This document shows positions 32,985 to 44,784 of a stretch of DNA of 64,000 nt, piece by piece. The stretch is from contig JARFJB010000821.1 in the NCBI GenBank assembly GCA_036346205.1, positions 3,621,722 to 3,685,721 on the forward strand, read 5' to 3'. The first letter of the stretch is position 1. Each line of letters begins with the position of its first letter. The notes beneath the pieces are model-generated. The model was given only the letters and a program-made list of their open reading frames with translations. It was not told the DNA's origin and did no database searches. The translations under genes and the position numbers were made by a program. This stretch comes from Vesta saturnalis (taxonomy: Eukaryota; Arthropoda; Insecta; Coleoptera; Lampyridae).

Positions 32985-33812
32985 TTCGCGCGGTCAAAGA
33001 ATGCCTCGTGTCGCGCATGGATGTTCGTGCATTCGGCCGCACTCGTTAACGCAATAGCGTCTGAAAGCATTACCAGTGGCGTCGGTGTCGCGTTTTCAAT
33101 TATTCGTCACCAAACCACAAGAAATTTTAAAATATTTTATTTATTTGAATTACATATGAACAGTAATAGTTTAAACATTTATAAAATAAAAAAATTACCA
33201 TGTTGACAAGTAATAAATTTTATATTTGAATTACAAATGAACACAACAGTTTAGTCGTTTATGAAAATCAAAAAAGTATAAGTTCGATTTTTAATTATAG
33301 AAACAGAATAGGCTGTATTTTAAGAGTATTATTCAGGATTTAAAAAAATTATTATATTTCTTAGGTAATCAATTTTTATATTTCCATACACTTTGGGGAA
33401 AAGTTACTCAAACGGTGCTAATTACCTACTATAATAAGGATTTCTTTAATGAGAATTTAAGCAAATGCCATTAGCATTACATGCGCCGCAAAACTACTTA
33501 TTTATTTTACTATGTATTGTGAAAGTATTTGTTGTTTATACATGTTTGTCTAATAAATTTGAGTATTATGAGCTTTAAAATTCACATAGGACACAAAATG
33601 GTTCACTGTCATTTTGTTGCAATAATTGTAATAAGGTCAAATTAACAAGTACGTATGTAAATTAATAACAGAAATAAATAATTTATTAGTGCAATACATG
33701 ATAATAAACGGAACGCGCTTTTGGTGGCGACGCCACTGACATGCCGCGCTTAAGAGACCTGAAGTTGGACGAATGCGCATCCAACGTTCAGGCATTCTTT
33801 GGCCGCGCGGAT
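32985..33812. mobile_element. Fold-back repeat of about 0.8 kb
   Basis: The first ~110 bp (CGCGCGGTCAAAGAATGCC...GTGGCGTCGG) and the last ~98 bp are imperfect inverted repeats with a GC content well above the AT-rich interior. No coding capacity. It is probably a non-autonomous DNA transposon. Confidence 0.55.
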
Positions 33813-33816
33813 TGTA

Positions 33817-34085
33817 TCTGACATGAAGTGTTAACGTCATTCTGACGTAGATTATTGTTTTTGTTTCTACAATGTTGCCTGTTTTCATTATGAACGTATA
33901 AAAGAGGTTGCATAGTTATCCTAAAAAATTATAATTCAAATTATTTCATTTAGTTTAGCATCTAGATGTCTGACATGAAGTTTTAAACATCTGTTCGACA
34001 TAGATAATTGTTTTTGTTTTTACAATGTTGCCTGTTTTGGTAATGAACTTATTATAAAAGAGGATGCATAATATCCTAAAAATAT
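33817..34085. repeat. Two tandem ~152-bp units of a dispersed repeat
   Basis: TCTGACATGAAG at 33817 and 33969 each begins a unit containing TTGTTTTTGTTT(C/T)TACAATGTTGCCTG and AAAAGAGG. A third, inverted unit lies at about 58519-58620. Confidence 0.7.
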
Positions 34086-34343
34086 CTGGTGTGGGTCACT
34101 ACACGACTTTCCAACCTACAGAATGGAAATTAAACAATAAGATATTTTTGTTTTTAATTTTTATAAAAAAATGTTCTACATAGGCTAAATAGGGTTATAT
34201 CTGTAGAGTTTTACAACCATATGACTAACTTTAACAGCTAGTCAAAAATAAATATGTATGCATATTATCTTAGGAATCCAATTTAAACTCAAATTTTGTG
34301 TGTTATTATGTAGGTAGCTCGAACAATTTCATTTTACTTTCTC
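34086..34343. repeat. Dispersed repeat segment, partner at 41.56-41.71 kb
   Basis: The stretch around 34210-34300 (CATATGACTAACTTTAACA, AGTCAAAAATAAAT, TTAGGAATC) recurs in the same order at 41620-41710. The part around 34090-34130 recurs near 58430-58480. Confidence 0.55.
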
Positions 34344-34489
34344 ATATGCTACGTAACTCCGCCTGCAGCAGCAGGAGAGTGGATTGAGTAGCCCAAAACT
34401 GCTGTTGCCGGTCTCAAGCCCGGATAAAGGAGGAGGGTTCGAGGGCAAGGATAGCACCCTACCTGAAGTAAAAAAGAATTCCTGCTCAT

Positions 34490-35383
34490 GGCACATGGAA
34501 TATTACCTCGTGGAACAAGAAAGATCAGGAGATAATACAAGAATTAGAAACACATGATATTAAAATATGTGCCCTGAGCGAGACAAAAAAGAAAGAGAAA
34601 GGTAGCATTAAGGTAAACAAATTTATAATATTTTACAGTGGAGTAGAAAAGGATAAAATGCAAACGAAAAAAAGAGAAGAATATGTAAGAATAAGAAATA
34701 GAGTCAATCAACAAATAGACAACATCAAAAAAGAATATTGGGAGAAGTTCACGAAAGATATGGAACATGACCTATATGGATCGCAAAGAAAAGTGTGGAA
34801 AATGATAAAAAGGCAAAGAAAAGATATGAATGAATTCATGCGAATAAACGAAATCACAGAAGAACAGTGGACCGAGCATCTCACAAAAATATATGGAAGA
34901 GAAGCAGAAGAAGAAGAACAAGAAGGTAGTGATAGAGAAAATAACAGTGAGAATAGAGATAATACATACATATCAAAGGAAGAGACAAATACGCGAATAA
35001 AGCAACTAAAGAATAGAAAGGCTCCAGGCCCGGATGGAATACACAACGAGCTCATAAATTACGGGCGACACTATGCACATGGATACAGAAATTATTCAAC
35101 AATATAATTAACAGTGGAAACATACCGCAAGAGTGGAAACAAAGTATTTTAATACCCATACTAAAGAAAGGAGATAGAAAAAACCCAGAAAACTACCGAG
35201 GCATCAGCCTAATGAATAGTACGCTCAAGCTGCTAACAGCAACAATAAAAGGTAAAATAGAAGGAAGACTAAACATAGCCGAAGAACAACAAGGCTTCAG
35301 AAAGAATCGCAGTACCATAGACGCCACTTTTAACATTCGTCAGATAACAGAAAAATCAATTGAATATAATAAACCCGCATATA
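34490..35383 (+). pseudogene. Endonuclease remnant and RT N-terminal part
   Basis: Starts with the first endonuclease motif (GTWNITSW) and LSETKKK. After FIIFYSG it jumps directly to the pre-RT linker (REEYVRIRNRVNQQI), so the central endonuclease is deleted. It then gives RKAPGPDGIHNELI, a frameshift, ILIPILKKGD, NYRGISLMN, QQGFRKNRSTIDATF and breaks at the nested insertion. Confidence 0.8.
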
Positions 35384-37804
35384 AAGCCTGTCCGGTAGAA
35401 CTGAACGGGTATCGGATTAACAAGGAGGATTGTCAATATATGGTTCTATTGTGCTTGAAACCGCCTTAATGCTTTGCTGTCTCGTACTTATTGTACGCGA
35501 CAAAGAAAGATGGATATATTATGAATAATGCCTCTATTTCTGCCGAACAAAAGCGTTTGCAACTTTCACACATAATGACAAGGCAATAAGAATCAGATGC
35601 AGGTAGAATAGAAATTCAATAGGTATAATAAAATGCCAGTGGTTCTCAACACTGCTTTAACATTATATAATTTGTGAAGAAATGCAACTTTTGTATAATA
35701 AAAATAATAATCGATTACTAATTACCTATAAGTAATTTCAATTGACACCTTTCACTTATACTTATAACAACAATAACAAATACATTTTTATTATAGTTAG
35801 TAAATATTAATTAAATTACAAAGATATACTTTTATAATTAAATGTAAAAATTATAATTGTCATTCGGCTTCAGATTCATCACTTCCTGAGTCATCCAAAT
35901 CTTGGAAAAGATCATCGTCATCACTTTCTTCAGTGTTAACTGTGAAAATAAGAGGTCTTACTTCATCCACAATCTCTTCATTAACAAAAGTATCTTTAAT
36001 TATTTTATCCGTATGATCAATACATTTTTGCCATATTTCCGCACTAACTGTTTTTAATGCGTCGTTCCACGTATTAAGAACATCTTCGTCTTTTCCGGAT
36101 GTCGCAACGATACTTTTGTCGTATTTGTTCTTAGTAATGCCCCATACCAACTCAATTGGATTGAAATGGCAATGATACGGGGGCAGGCGCAAAACTTCAT
36201 GTCCATATGATAGAGCTAGCTCATCGATTACATATTTTTCGCATTGGTCTACTTTGTTTCTTTTGGCCAATTCCACTAACTCTGCCTTTGTCATAAAATT
36301 TTCCCACGCTATTTTTTAGCGGTTAACCATTGCTGTATTTCTTCTTTTTCCAAGAAACTTTGACTGCCTTCTCTGCCTTTCGAGAATGATAACTCGCATT
36401 GTCAAGGACAATTATTGATGGTTCCTCTAATTTTGTAAAAGTGATTCCTCAAACCATTTTTCGAACAATTCTGCGTTCATATTATCGTGATAATCTAATG
36501 ATTTATTTTTTGTACCGAAAATTAATTGACTTCCGTCGATAAAACCGTTTCTGTTACCTGCTTCAATGATAATAAATCGTTTTCCATCTGATGATTTGTT
36601 CGGTTGATGTAAACTCTTTGCACTGTTATCTTGCCAAGTACATTTTGACGTACTACCTTTACTAAATATCCACGTTTCGTCTGTAAAACAAACTGTCTCG
36701 AACTTTCGGAGTTAAGATTTTGAGATACTTTCTCAGAAAAACGTTTCTTTTGGCGACAATGTGGCTTTGTTCACACAAACCGCGTCTATTGTTGGTTTTT
36801 GGAATTTAAAGCCCATATTTTTTAACACTAGAGCCAAACTGGTTTTCCTATTTCATACGCGGTTCTCAATTTTAAGAAGTTTAATAATGAATTTAACGTT
36901 ACGTGTTCCTTCTTCGCGTACATCTCGTATATTAATGCACGAATTGTTTGTTTTCCATTTTCTGGAAAATCTGTAGTGCAAAGTTTGACACGCTGTTTTT
37001 TCACTGGAGGTTCCAACTCGCCGCCATTTTTTTAAAGCACAGATTTTCCCCACCGTCGAAACCGAAAGTTTTAACGCGTTTGCTGTTCTTTGTTGAACAG
37101 AAAATGTAGATAATAGTGGACCACCATTTTCTTTTCTTCTTTAAAATAATCGACTGTATTTAAAACTAATTCGCGAATTTCTTTACTCAACTTTTTCGGC
37201 ATTATATTAATGGTTAGTTTATATAAACGCTTACTCAAAGAATAATGATAATATAGATATTGCAGTTGTTTTATTTATACCTATATGTACCTACTAAATG
37301 GTATAATAATCTATTATTAATTACTTATTGTTACAGTATTGCATATTTATTTGGATTCTTTTGTAATTGGAGTACACTAAAACGTCATTACCATACTTAG
37401 GTATACAATGAACTTTCTAAATGTAAATTGAAATACCTATACTTAATCGAATATTCATTATTATGAATGGCTTTTATAAATGTTTATTATAAAAACTTGC
37501 ATTCTTCCATAAATTTTAAATGTAATGTTAAAGCAGTATTGAGAACCACTGGCATTTTATTATACCTATTGAATTTCTATTCTACCTGCATCTGATTCTT
37601 ATTGCCTTGTCATTATGTGTGAAAGTTGCAAACGCTTTTGTTCGGCAGAAATAGAGGCATTATTCATAATATATCCATCTTTCTTTGTCACGTACAATAA
37701 GTACGAGACAGCAAAGCATTAAGGCGGTTTCAAGCACAATAGAACCATATATTGACAATCCTCCTTGTTAATCCGATACCCGTTCAGTTCTACCGGACAG
37801 GCTT
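35384..37804 (-). mobile_element. TA-targeted DNA transposon with 281-bp inverted repeats
   Basis: Left arm 35384-35664 and right arm 37524-37804 are inverted copies of equal length, starting AAGCCTGTCCGGTAGAAC. TA lies at 35382-35383 and 37805-37806. At 2421 bp it holds a decayed transposase on the minus strand. Removing it and one TA rejoins the retroelement RT, confirming that this is the later insertion. Confidence 0.9.
35860..37203 (-). pseudogene. IS630/Tc1-mariner-type transposase with long D-E spacing
   Basis: Starts at 37203 with MPKKLSKEIRELV, then shifted frames give FTDETWIFSKG (first Asp), RFIIIEAG, IVLDNASYHSR (second Asp, codon 36401-36403) and, in the final frame, EVLRLPPYHCHFNPIELVW (Glu codon 36151-36153). 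The second Asp and the Glu lie about 82 codons apart, far more than the usual 34-41. The extra segment contains a TKAELVELAKR helix resembling a SAP-type motif. The C-terminus is very acidic. Several frameshifts and stops make it a pseudogene. Confidence 0.75.
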
Positions 37805-37806
37805 TA

Positions 37807-38789
37807 TGTGCTTCGTAGACCTAACAAGTGCATTTGGTAAAGTAAAACAGAAAGACATTATAAAACTACTAGATGCAAAAGAAATAGAAGGCAGGATAAT
37901 AAAATTATTAAAGACATAAATACGAACAATAAAATGAAAGTACGAATGACTAGAGGAGAAACAGAATGTGTAACTATAAACGGAGGAATAAGACAAGGGG
38001 CTACTGTTTAACCTGATAATGAATCAAATCATTAAAGAAGTAAAGAAGAGAGAAGGATACAGAATGGGCGCATACAAAATCAACATAGTATGTTATGCTG
38101 ATGACGCGGTACTGATAGCAGATAATGAAGACGACCTACAAAGACAACTCCACTCATTCAACATCAAGGCAAAAGAATACAACATGCAAATCTCGACAGA
38201 AAATACAAAGTGCATGGCTATAAGTAAGGAAGCACGTAGATGTAAGCTGGAAGTAGAAGGGGAAATCATAGAACAGGTAATGAAATATAACTACCTGGGA
38301 ACAGAAATTACCAGCGAAAGAAACTTGAACACAGAAGCGACAAAACGAACGATAAAATCAACAAAAGTGAGCAGCTGTTTAAGAGAAACCATATGGACAA
38401 ACAAATACATGAACGTCGATAGCAAAATGAAAATATATAAGACAACGGTGCGACCGGTATTAATTTATGCATCAGAGACAAGAGCCGACACCAAAAATAC
38501 AAAACAGAAAATAAACAACGTAGAGATGAAGGTACTAAGATCGATAAAAGACATAACACTAAGAGATAGACAAAGAAATAGCACTATACGAGAACAATGT
38601 GACATACAAGAAGTTAATAAATGGATAAACTTCAGAAAGAAAAAGTGGAACGACCATGTAGATAGGATGAGTCCAAATCAATTACCGAATATAGCGAAGA
38701 ATAACAATCCGTATAGCAAGAGACCAGTTGGAAGACCAAAGAAAAGATGGAAAGACAACATACAGTCAACAACAACAGAAACAGAATAA
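37807..38789 (+). pseudogene. RT C-terminal part, resumed after the insertion
   Basis: Continues with FVDLTSAFGKVKQ (motif A) in a frame shifted by one, GGIRQGATV (motif B, then a stop), and VCYADDAVLIA (intact motif C). The frame from 38019 stays open to 38789 and includes NYLGTEI, PVLIYASETRAD and RPVGRPKKRWKDNI. Two breaks before motif C suffice to inactivate it. Confidence 0.82.
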
Positions 38790-38879
38790 GGGGCAGACAA
38801 ACAGGAAATATCCTAGTCATGCGAATAAGAAGAAGAAGAAGAAGAAGATATACTACGTATGCTAACAGAATGTATTGCA

Positions 38880-39511
38880 ATCGAAAAAAAATTTGAAATT
38901 TTTTTTCGCGGGTTTCAACATTTTCGTGTTCCCTGTATCGAAAAACATCGATTCGCGAAAAAAAAATTTCGTGTATGTCTGTGTGTGTGTGAGATTTGAC
39001 ATGGGCCCCTATATCTGAAAGTTATGTATAAAACTGGCTTTTCGTAAAATCCAATTAATGGGGGGCGAAACGAGGGTGGTTTTTTTGGGGGTGCATTTCC
39101 AAAACCAGAGCCAGAGAGTCTATCTTTGGTGAAAAGTTAGTAACCCTACATCCAATCGGACAAAATTTTTTAAAAATTTTATGTTCAAAATGGCGGCCAA
39201 TATGGCGATTTTAGTACATTTCGGCGCTTGCTCTGTCGCTAAGAAACCATAAAAGCTACTTGTAATTTGAAAATCGCAACTTGTAAATAAAAGTAAATGC
39301 TTTCGAACGGTTTGTAAATATTTTGGAAAAAAATAAAATGTTACCCTTAATTATGGGGTTAAAATTGCTCTTTTTTTCAAAAACGGTTGGAAATTTTTTG
39401 GATTTTTTTGGGTTTATATAGTAGACACATATAGCTGCTAAGCTGCTATATTAATATATTTTTAGTGCTTCCGGTTTTGCCGAAAATAACAAAAAAACGT
39501 TATATTTTATT
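38880..39511. other. Non-coding stretch with a short hairpin
   Basis: GAAATTTTTTTTCGCG near 38897 and its inverted partner near 38956 could fold. Otherwise nothing is recognised. Confidence 0.4.
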
Positions 39512-39663
39512 TCAAAGTTTCAAAAATGTATCTAAAGTATTTTAAAGCTAATTTCTCATGCTATCCAAATACGTAAAAATATACAGTGATTTGCAAACTA
39601 TAAGGTGAATAAGAAAAAAATAAATTTTGTAGGTAAGTATATCTTATTATATTGCAAGTTATA
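39512..39663. repeat. Direct repeat of ~150 bp, copy 1
   Basis: TCAAAGTTTCAAAAA... to ...TTGCAAGTTATA recurs 400 bp downstream at 39912-40062 with about 85% identity by eye, including the phrase GTAGGTAAGTATAT. Confidence 0.8.
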
Positions 39664-39911
39664 GTGACTGGCCTATCAATGTATAGCTTTTAAATTTACA
39701 TATTTTATAGTCACATATAACAAAAATGTAATGAGCTTTATGAGATTTCTATCTTATTCAGGACCGGAGTTAGAAATTTTAAAGTTTAAAATTTCAATCC
39801 CTTATAACTATGTTGTTAATAAAAATGAAATCTTGAAATGAAGGGATTACATAGTAAGTAGCTACCAAACTGCTATATTGGATTATTATTTAATTTTTTT
39901 AAATATTTAAA

Positions 39912-40062
39912 TCAAAGTTTCAAAAACAATTCTAAAGTATTTTAAAGTTAATTTTTCATGCTATCCAAATATACAAAAATACAAAGTGATTTGTAAAATA
40001 CAGGGTGAATAACAAAAAAATAATTTTGTAGGTAAGTATATTTTATTATATTGCAAGTTATA
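39912..40062. repeat. Direct repeat of ~150 bp, copy 2
   Basis: Partner of 39512-39663. Weaker similarity upstream (CTGCTATATT) suggests that a tandem duplication with a ~400-bp unit produced the pair. Confidence 0.8.
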
Positions 40063-41140
40063 CGGAGTTAGCAATTGCTGCGGGCAGCAGTTAGTTTCCT
40101 TATACGATAAAGTGTTGTACCGAAGCCCATCGGTCAGATTTTTTGTTTTGTGAACTTAAACACTAGATATGTTGGATATCAGCACAGTATAAAATGGAAT
40201 AGGATAGATTTTTCTTGTTTTGCCTTACAAAACTTTAATTTGTTAAACGCTAGATGTTGCATTAAATAAGTTTTGATCAAACCCGCATTGCTGCTTAGAA
40301 CTGTTATTAATATTCTTATTTCTGTACAAAGTATATAGAACAATGATACAATTGTGTGCCGTTTAATTATTAGTTTGATTTCAACACTGCAATTGTTGCA
40401 CAGTTTGAACCAAATATTGATTCCGAATAAGTAATGGGTGACCAACAGTGTTATTATATTTATCAACAACAAAATTAATTTGGGACATCGTAAGCACGTC
40501 CTTAATGTGAAATGAGTATAATTAATTTAATAATTCTGTCGAAATTTATTTAAATTTATGAACGCGGTGTTAAGGATGTTAAACGTTCATGAGATATGAA
40601 GATTACTGCTTGAATTATTTAGTTCCGGTTTAAGAAACACTTACTGTAGATAAATTTATAGTGTTCTTTTCGTTACTAGGAGTTCAGTTAGCATATGTAT
40701 TTGTTACAAACATTTTGGGGACTCTCATGTCGGCAATACATGAGCTTTTAAGTTGAAGACCTGTTATTTTCTTTTAATCGTGCCCAGACCACACTGTCTC
40801 ACGTTGTCTTATCTAAAAGAGCGCTTAACGTTATACTATTTTACTAGGGATGCTCTACGTTTTAGATGACATTCGCTGGGTCTTTCTTTTAGCTATTAAC
40901 TTCGTCACAGTTTAAGACCTATACCACCTCTACGCGACTGAGCTACCGGCATCTACCTAGAAATTATTATTCGGGGAGTAGTTGAACATTTGTTTTAGCA
41001 AATTGAGGCACGTTGGAACGATTTGCACGTAATAACACCAACGGAAGTGTCAAGCATCTCTGCACGCATCAACCACTAATGGTTATTACCATTACCTGTC
41101 ACAAAAATTATGCCCTACTAAATGAATTCCATTTTCAGTA
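40063..41140. other. Non-coding stretch, nothing recognised
   Basis: AT-rich, no protein-like frame or clear repeat. Confidence 0.4.
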
Positions 41141-41149
41141 AGGGGCCGT

Positions 41150-41530
41150 GTAAAAAATTATTGATATATCAATAATGTCGATAATCTTGATTGATTGATA
41201 ACATCGGATCTTCCGTAACGCTGATAACGTTAAAGCACATCCCAGAATATCAGAGAGTAATAAATCATGTTATTAGTGAAATAGTGTCCTTTTTGTTGCA
41301 TGGAAGCCGCAAACAGAAATCAGTAGCAAATTCTTCTTAAGCCTGAAAATCAGACAACGCATAGACGTGCGGTTGAGATTTCTGTGTATTAAAAATTATA
41401 GATTTTTATATTTTAGAGGCGTTATAGTATATGCCTTTAATAAGTACTCCGCGAACCTGTCGCTTTCAAGACTATTTATTACTCTCTGATATTCTGGGAC
41501 GTACTATAATAACTCTGGTCACATAGATAA
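41150..41530. mobile_element. Fold-back element with perfect 25-bp inner arms
   Basis: 41241-41265 (CCCAGAATATCAGAGAGTAA...) is the exact reverse complement of 41474-41498. Similarity extends outward imperfectly, with ATCGATAAT-type sequence at both outer ends. No coding capacity. Confidence 0.6.
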
Positions 41531-42609
41531 TATCGATAATATTCTTTTGTTAATGCTCTTTTTAATTTTTGTAAAATCTTTTACTACACATTCTAGATAG
41601 GTTTATAAGTTAGTATTATAAGCATATGACCTAACTTTAACAATTAGTCAAAAATAAATGCATATGATTTTAGGAATCTAATTTAAAACTAATATTTTTT
41701 TGTGTAATCGTTTATGGCAAAAATTAATGGAAAGCTATTAAAAATTTAAGTGTATAGTTATAACAAAAAAGTGTACATTTTTTTTGTGCATTAGTGCATT
41801 CCATAATTCAGTTAAATTATGGAATTTTTGGCTAGGTTCAATCAAGTTCATGACGTATTTATTCGCAACTGGTAGCCATAAAGTTGGTGTCGGTATTAAA
41901 ACAGAAGTAAAAGTGTAAAATTGCTTTACGACTTTTTCTTATCTTTATGTCTTAAATTGTTTATTGCTTATTTAAACCAATTATCTTGCCTACAATTTAA
42001 TTTTTGTTATTAGACGTACTATAATACAAAATTATCTCTTTATGACACCAATTTGGTTAAGAATATTTCAAAGTGGAATTTATGGAGTCAAGTTTTATAA
42101 TGCACTTGTCACGTTATCTAAGAGGTTTATAATAGGTAAATCGCAGAAGCGTTGGCTAATTACTATCGTTTCAGGTCCAACGTTTTTATAGCTTTTCAAA
42201 TGAAATGAGGTCGATAATATTGTAAATTTTGTTAGTTATCCATTGACTAAGTTCACTAATTGTTGTTCAGAATTTCGGAATCATGTTTCTCAATCCTATC
42301 TAAAGCTCTTGTAAGAAAATTATTGTAATACATTTTCTTAATTTGTCTAAATATGACAAAATGAAAGTAAAAACAATTTGTTAATCTTCATTAGACATCG
42401 TTAATTTTGCAAACATGAAAGACAGACTGAGGTCAGACAGACCCCAGATATTTTTAGAGATTATGGAGATTAAAAAAGTGTTTAAGAAAATAAAACTCTG
42501 CTCCACCTTATGCATTAGAGCAGGCTATGAAAATCTAGGGATAGTGTGGTAGCACTGTAAAAGGAACAAAAAGTTACTAGCTTGACAATTTTGTAGGTTA
42601 TATTTTACC

Positions 42610-42739
42610 TTCCAACCTACATATATCTACACATATGTAGGTATATAAGGTTATGCAACCGATTTTTTACTATCGCTAAATCTACTTATTACATCACTAT
42701 ACAACGTTTGACCAAGTTTCGTCAAAATCGTCCATGATG

Positions 42740-42744
<5 letters not shown>
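42610..42744. repeat. Dispersed repeat next to a GT array, copy B
   Basis: Partner of 32403-32535. It runs through CATATGTAGGTAT, CTATCGCTAAAT and AAGTTTCGTCAA to CATGATGTC, then into the GT array. Confidence 0.75.
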
Positions 42745-42816
<72 letters not shown>

Positions 42817-43704
42817 CGTGCGTGCGCGTGTGTGTGTACGCGTGCGCGTGCGTGTGCGTGTATGTGTAGTGTGTACGCGTGCGTGCGTGCGTGCGCGTGT
42901 GTGTGTACGTGTGCGCGTGCGTGTGCGTGTGCGTGTATGTGTAGTGTGCGTGTGTGTGGGTGCGTGCGTGCGTGCGTGTGTGTGTGCGCGTGCGTGCGTG
43001 TGCGTGTGCGTGTGTGTGTGTGTGTGTGCGTGTGTGTGTGTGTAGTGTGTGTGTGCGTGTGCGTGTGCGTGTGCGTGTGGTGTGCGTGTGCGTGTGCGTG
43101 TGTATGTGCGTGTGCGTGTGCGTGTAGTTGTGTGTGTGCTGTGTGCGTGTTGTGTGTGTGCGTATGTGTGTGTGTAGTGTGTGTGCGTGCGTGCGTGCGT
43201 GCGTGTGCGTGTTTGTGTAGTGTGTGTGCGTGCGTGCGCGTGTTGTGTGCTGCGTGTGCGTTGTTGTGTATGTTGTGTGTGTGTGTGTGTGTGTGCGTGT
43301 GTGCGTGTGTGCGGTGGTGTGCGTCGTGCGTGCTGCGTGTGCGTGCGTGTGTGGTGCGTGCGCGTGTGTGCGTGTGCGTGGCGTGTATGTGTAGAGTGTG
43401 TGTGTGTATGGATTTATGTGTGTGTGCATGTGTGCGTGTGTGCGTGCGAGCGTGCGTGCGTGTGCGAGTGCGCGTGTGAGTGCGTGCGCGCGTGTGCGTG
43501 TGCGTGTATGTGTAGTGTGTGTGCGTGTGCGTGTGCGTGTGCGTGTGCGTGTATGTGTGCGTGCGTGTGTGTTGTGAGGGTGCGTGCGTGTGCGTGCGTA
43601 CGAGTGTGTGCGTGTATACAGTATGTGTGCGTGTGTGTGCATGTGTGTGTGCGTACGTGCGTGTGTGCGTGTGCGAGTGCGCGTGTGAGTGCGTGCGCGC
43701 GTGT

Positions 43705-43735
<31 letters not shown>

Positions 43736-44784
43736 CATGTGTGCATGTGTGCGTGTGTGCGTGCGTGCGTGCGTGTGCGAGTGCGCGTGTGAGTGCGTGC
43801 GCGCGTGTGTGCGTGTGCGTATGCGTGTATGTGTAGTGCCTGCGTGCGTACGTGCGTGCGCGCGTGCGCGCGTGTGTGTGTGTACGTGTGCGTGTGTGTG
43901 CCTGTGCGTGTGCTTGTGCGTGTGCGCTTGCGTCTATGTGTGTGTGCGCGTGTGTATGTGTGCGTGTGCGTGTGCGTGTGCGTGTGCGTGTGCGTGCGCG
44001 TGTGCGTGTGCGCGTATGTGTATGTGCGTGTGTGTGTGTGTGTGTGTGTGAGGGTGCGTGCGTACGAGTGTGTGCGTGTATACAGTATGTGTGCGTGTGC
44101 ATGTATGTGTAGTGTGTGTGTGCGTGCGTACGTGCGTACGTGCGTCCGCGCGTGCGTGCGCGCGTGTGTGTACGTGTGCGTGTGCGTCTACGTGTGTGAG
44201 CGTGTGTGTGTATGCGTGCGTGTGCGTGTGCGTGTACGTGTGCGTGTGCGTGTGCGTGTGCGTGTGCGTGTGCGTGCGCGTGTGCGTGTGCGTGTATGTG
44301 TATGTGCGTGTATGTATGTGTGTGTGTGTGAGGGTGCGTGCGTACGAGTGTGTGCGTGTATACAGTATGTGTGCGTGTATGTGTAGTGTGTGTGTCGTGC
44401 GTGCGTGCGTGCGTGCGTACGTGCGTCCGCGCGCGGGTGCGCGCGTGTGTGTACGTGTGCGTGTGCGTGTGCGTCTACGTGTCTGCGCGTGTGTGTGTAT
44501 GTGTGCGTGTGCGTGTGCGTGTGCGTGTGCGTGTGCGTGTATGTGTGTGTGTGTGTATGTGTGTGTGAGGGTGCGTGCGTGTGCGTGTGCGTGTGCGTGT
44601 ATGTATGTGTGTGCGTGTGCGTGTGCGTGTGCGTGTGCGTGTATGTGTATGTGTGCGTGTGTGTGTGTGTGAGGGTGCGTGCGTGTGCGTGCGTACGAGT
44701 GTGTGCGTGTATACAGTATGTGTGCGTGTGTGTGCATGTGTGTGTGCGTGTGCGAGTGCGTGTGTGAGTGCGTGCGCGCGTGTG
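42745..44784. repeat. 2-kb GT/CG-rich satellite-like array
   Basis: Almost unbroken alternation of purine and pyrimidine: (GT)n with frequent GC steps. A longer unit is visible: GAGGGTGCGTGCG...ACGAGTGTG...TATACAGTATG recurs near 43577, 44050, 44330 and 44671. Many long frames in the array encode Val-Cys, Ala-Cys or His-Thr repeats and are not genes. Confidence 0.95.

Larger units (their letters stand above)
34356..38847 (+). mobile_element. APE/RT non-LTR element, internally deleted and interrupted
   Basis: Bracketed by ATATGCTACGTA (34344-34355) and ATATACTACGTA (38848-38859), a 12-bp duplication with one mismatch. The 3' end is (GAA)n. Most of the endonuclease is deleted, and a 2.4-kb TA-targeted element sits in the RT motif region. 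It belongs to the same broad family as the elements at 4.7 and 15.6 kb but is a distinct lineage. Confidence 0.8.
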
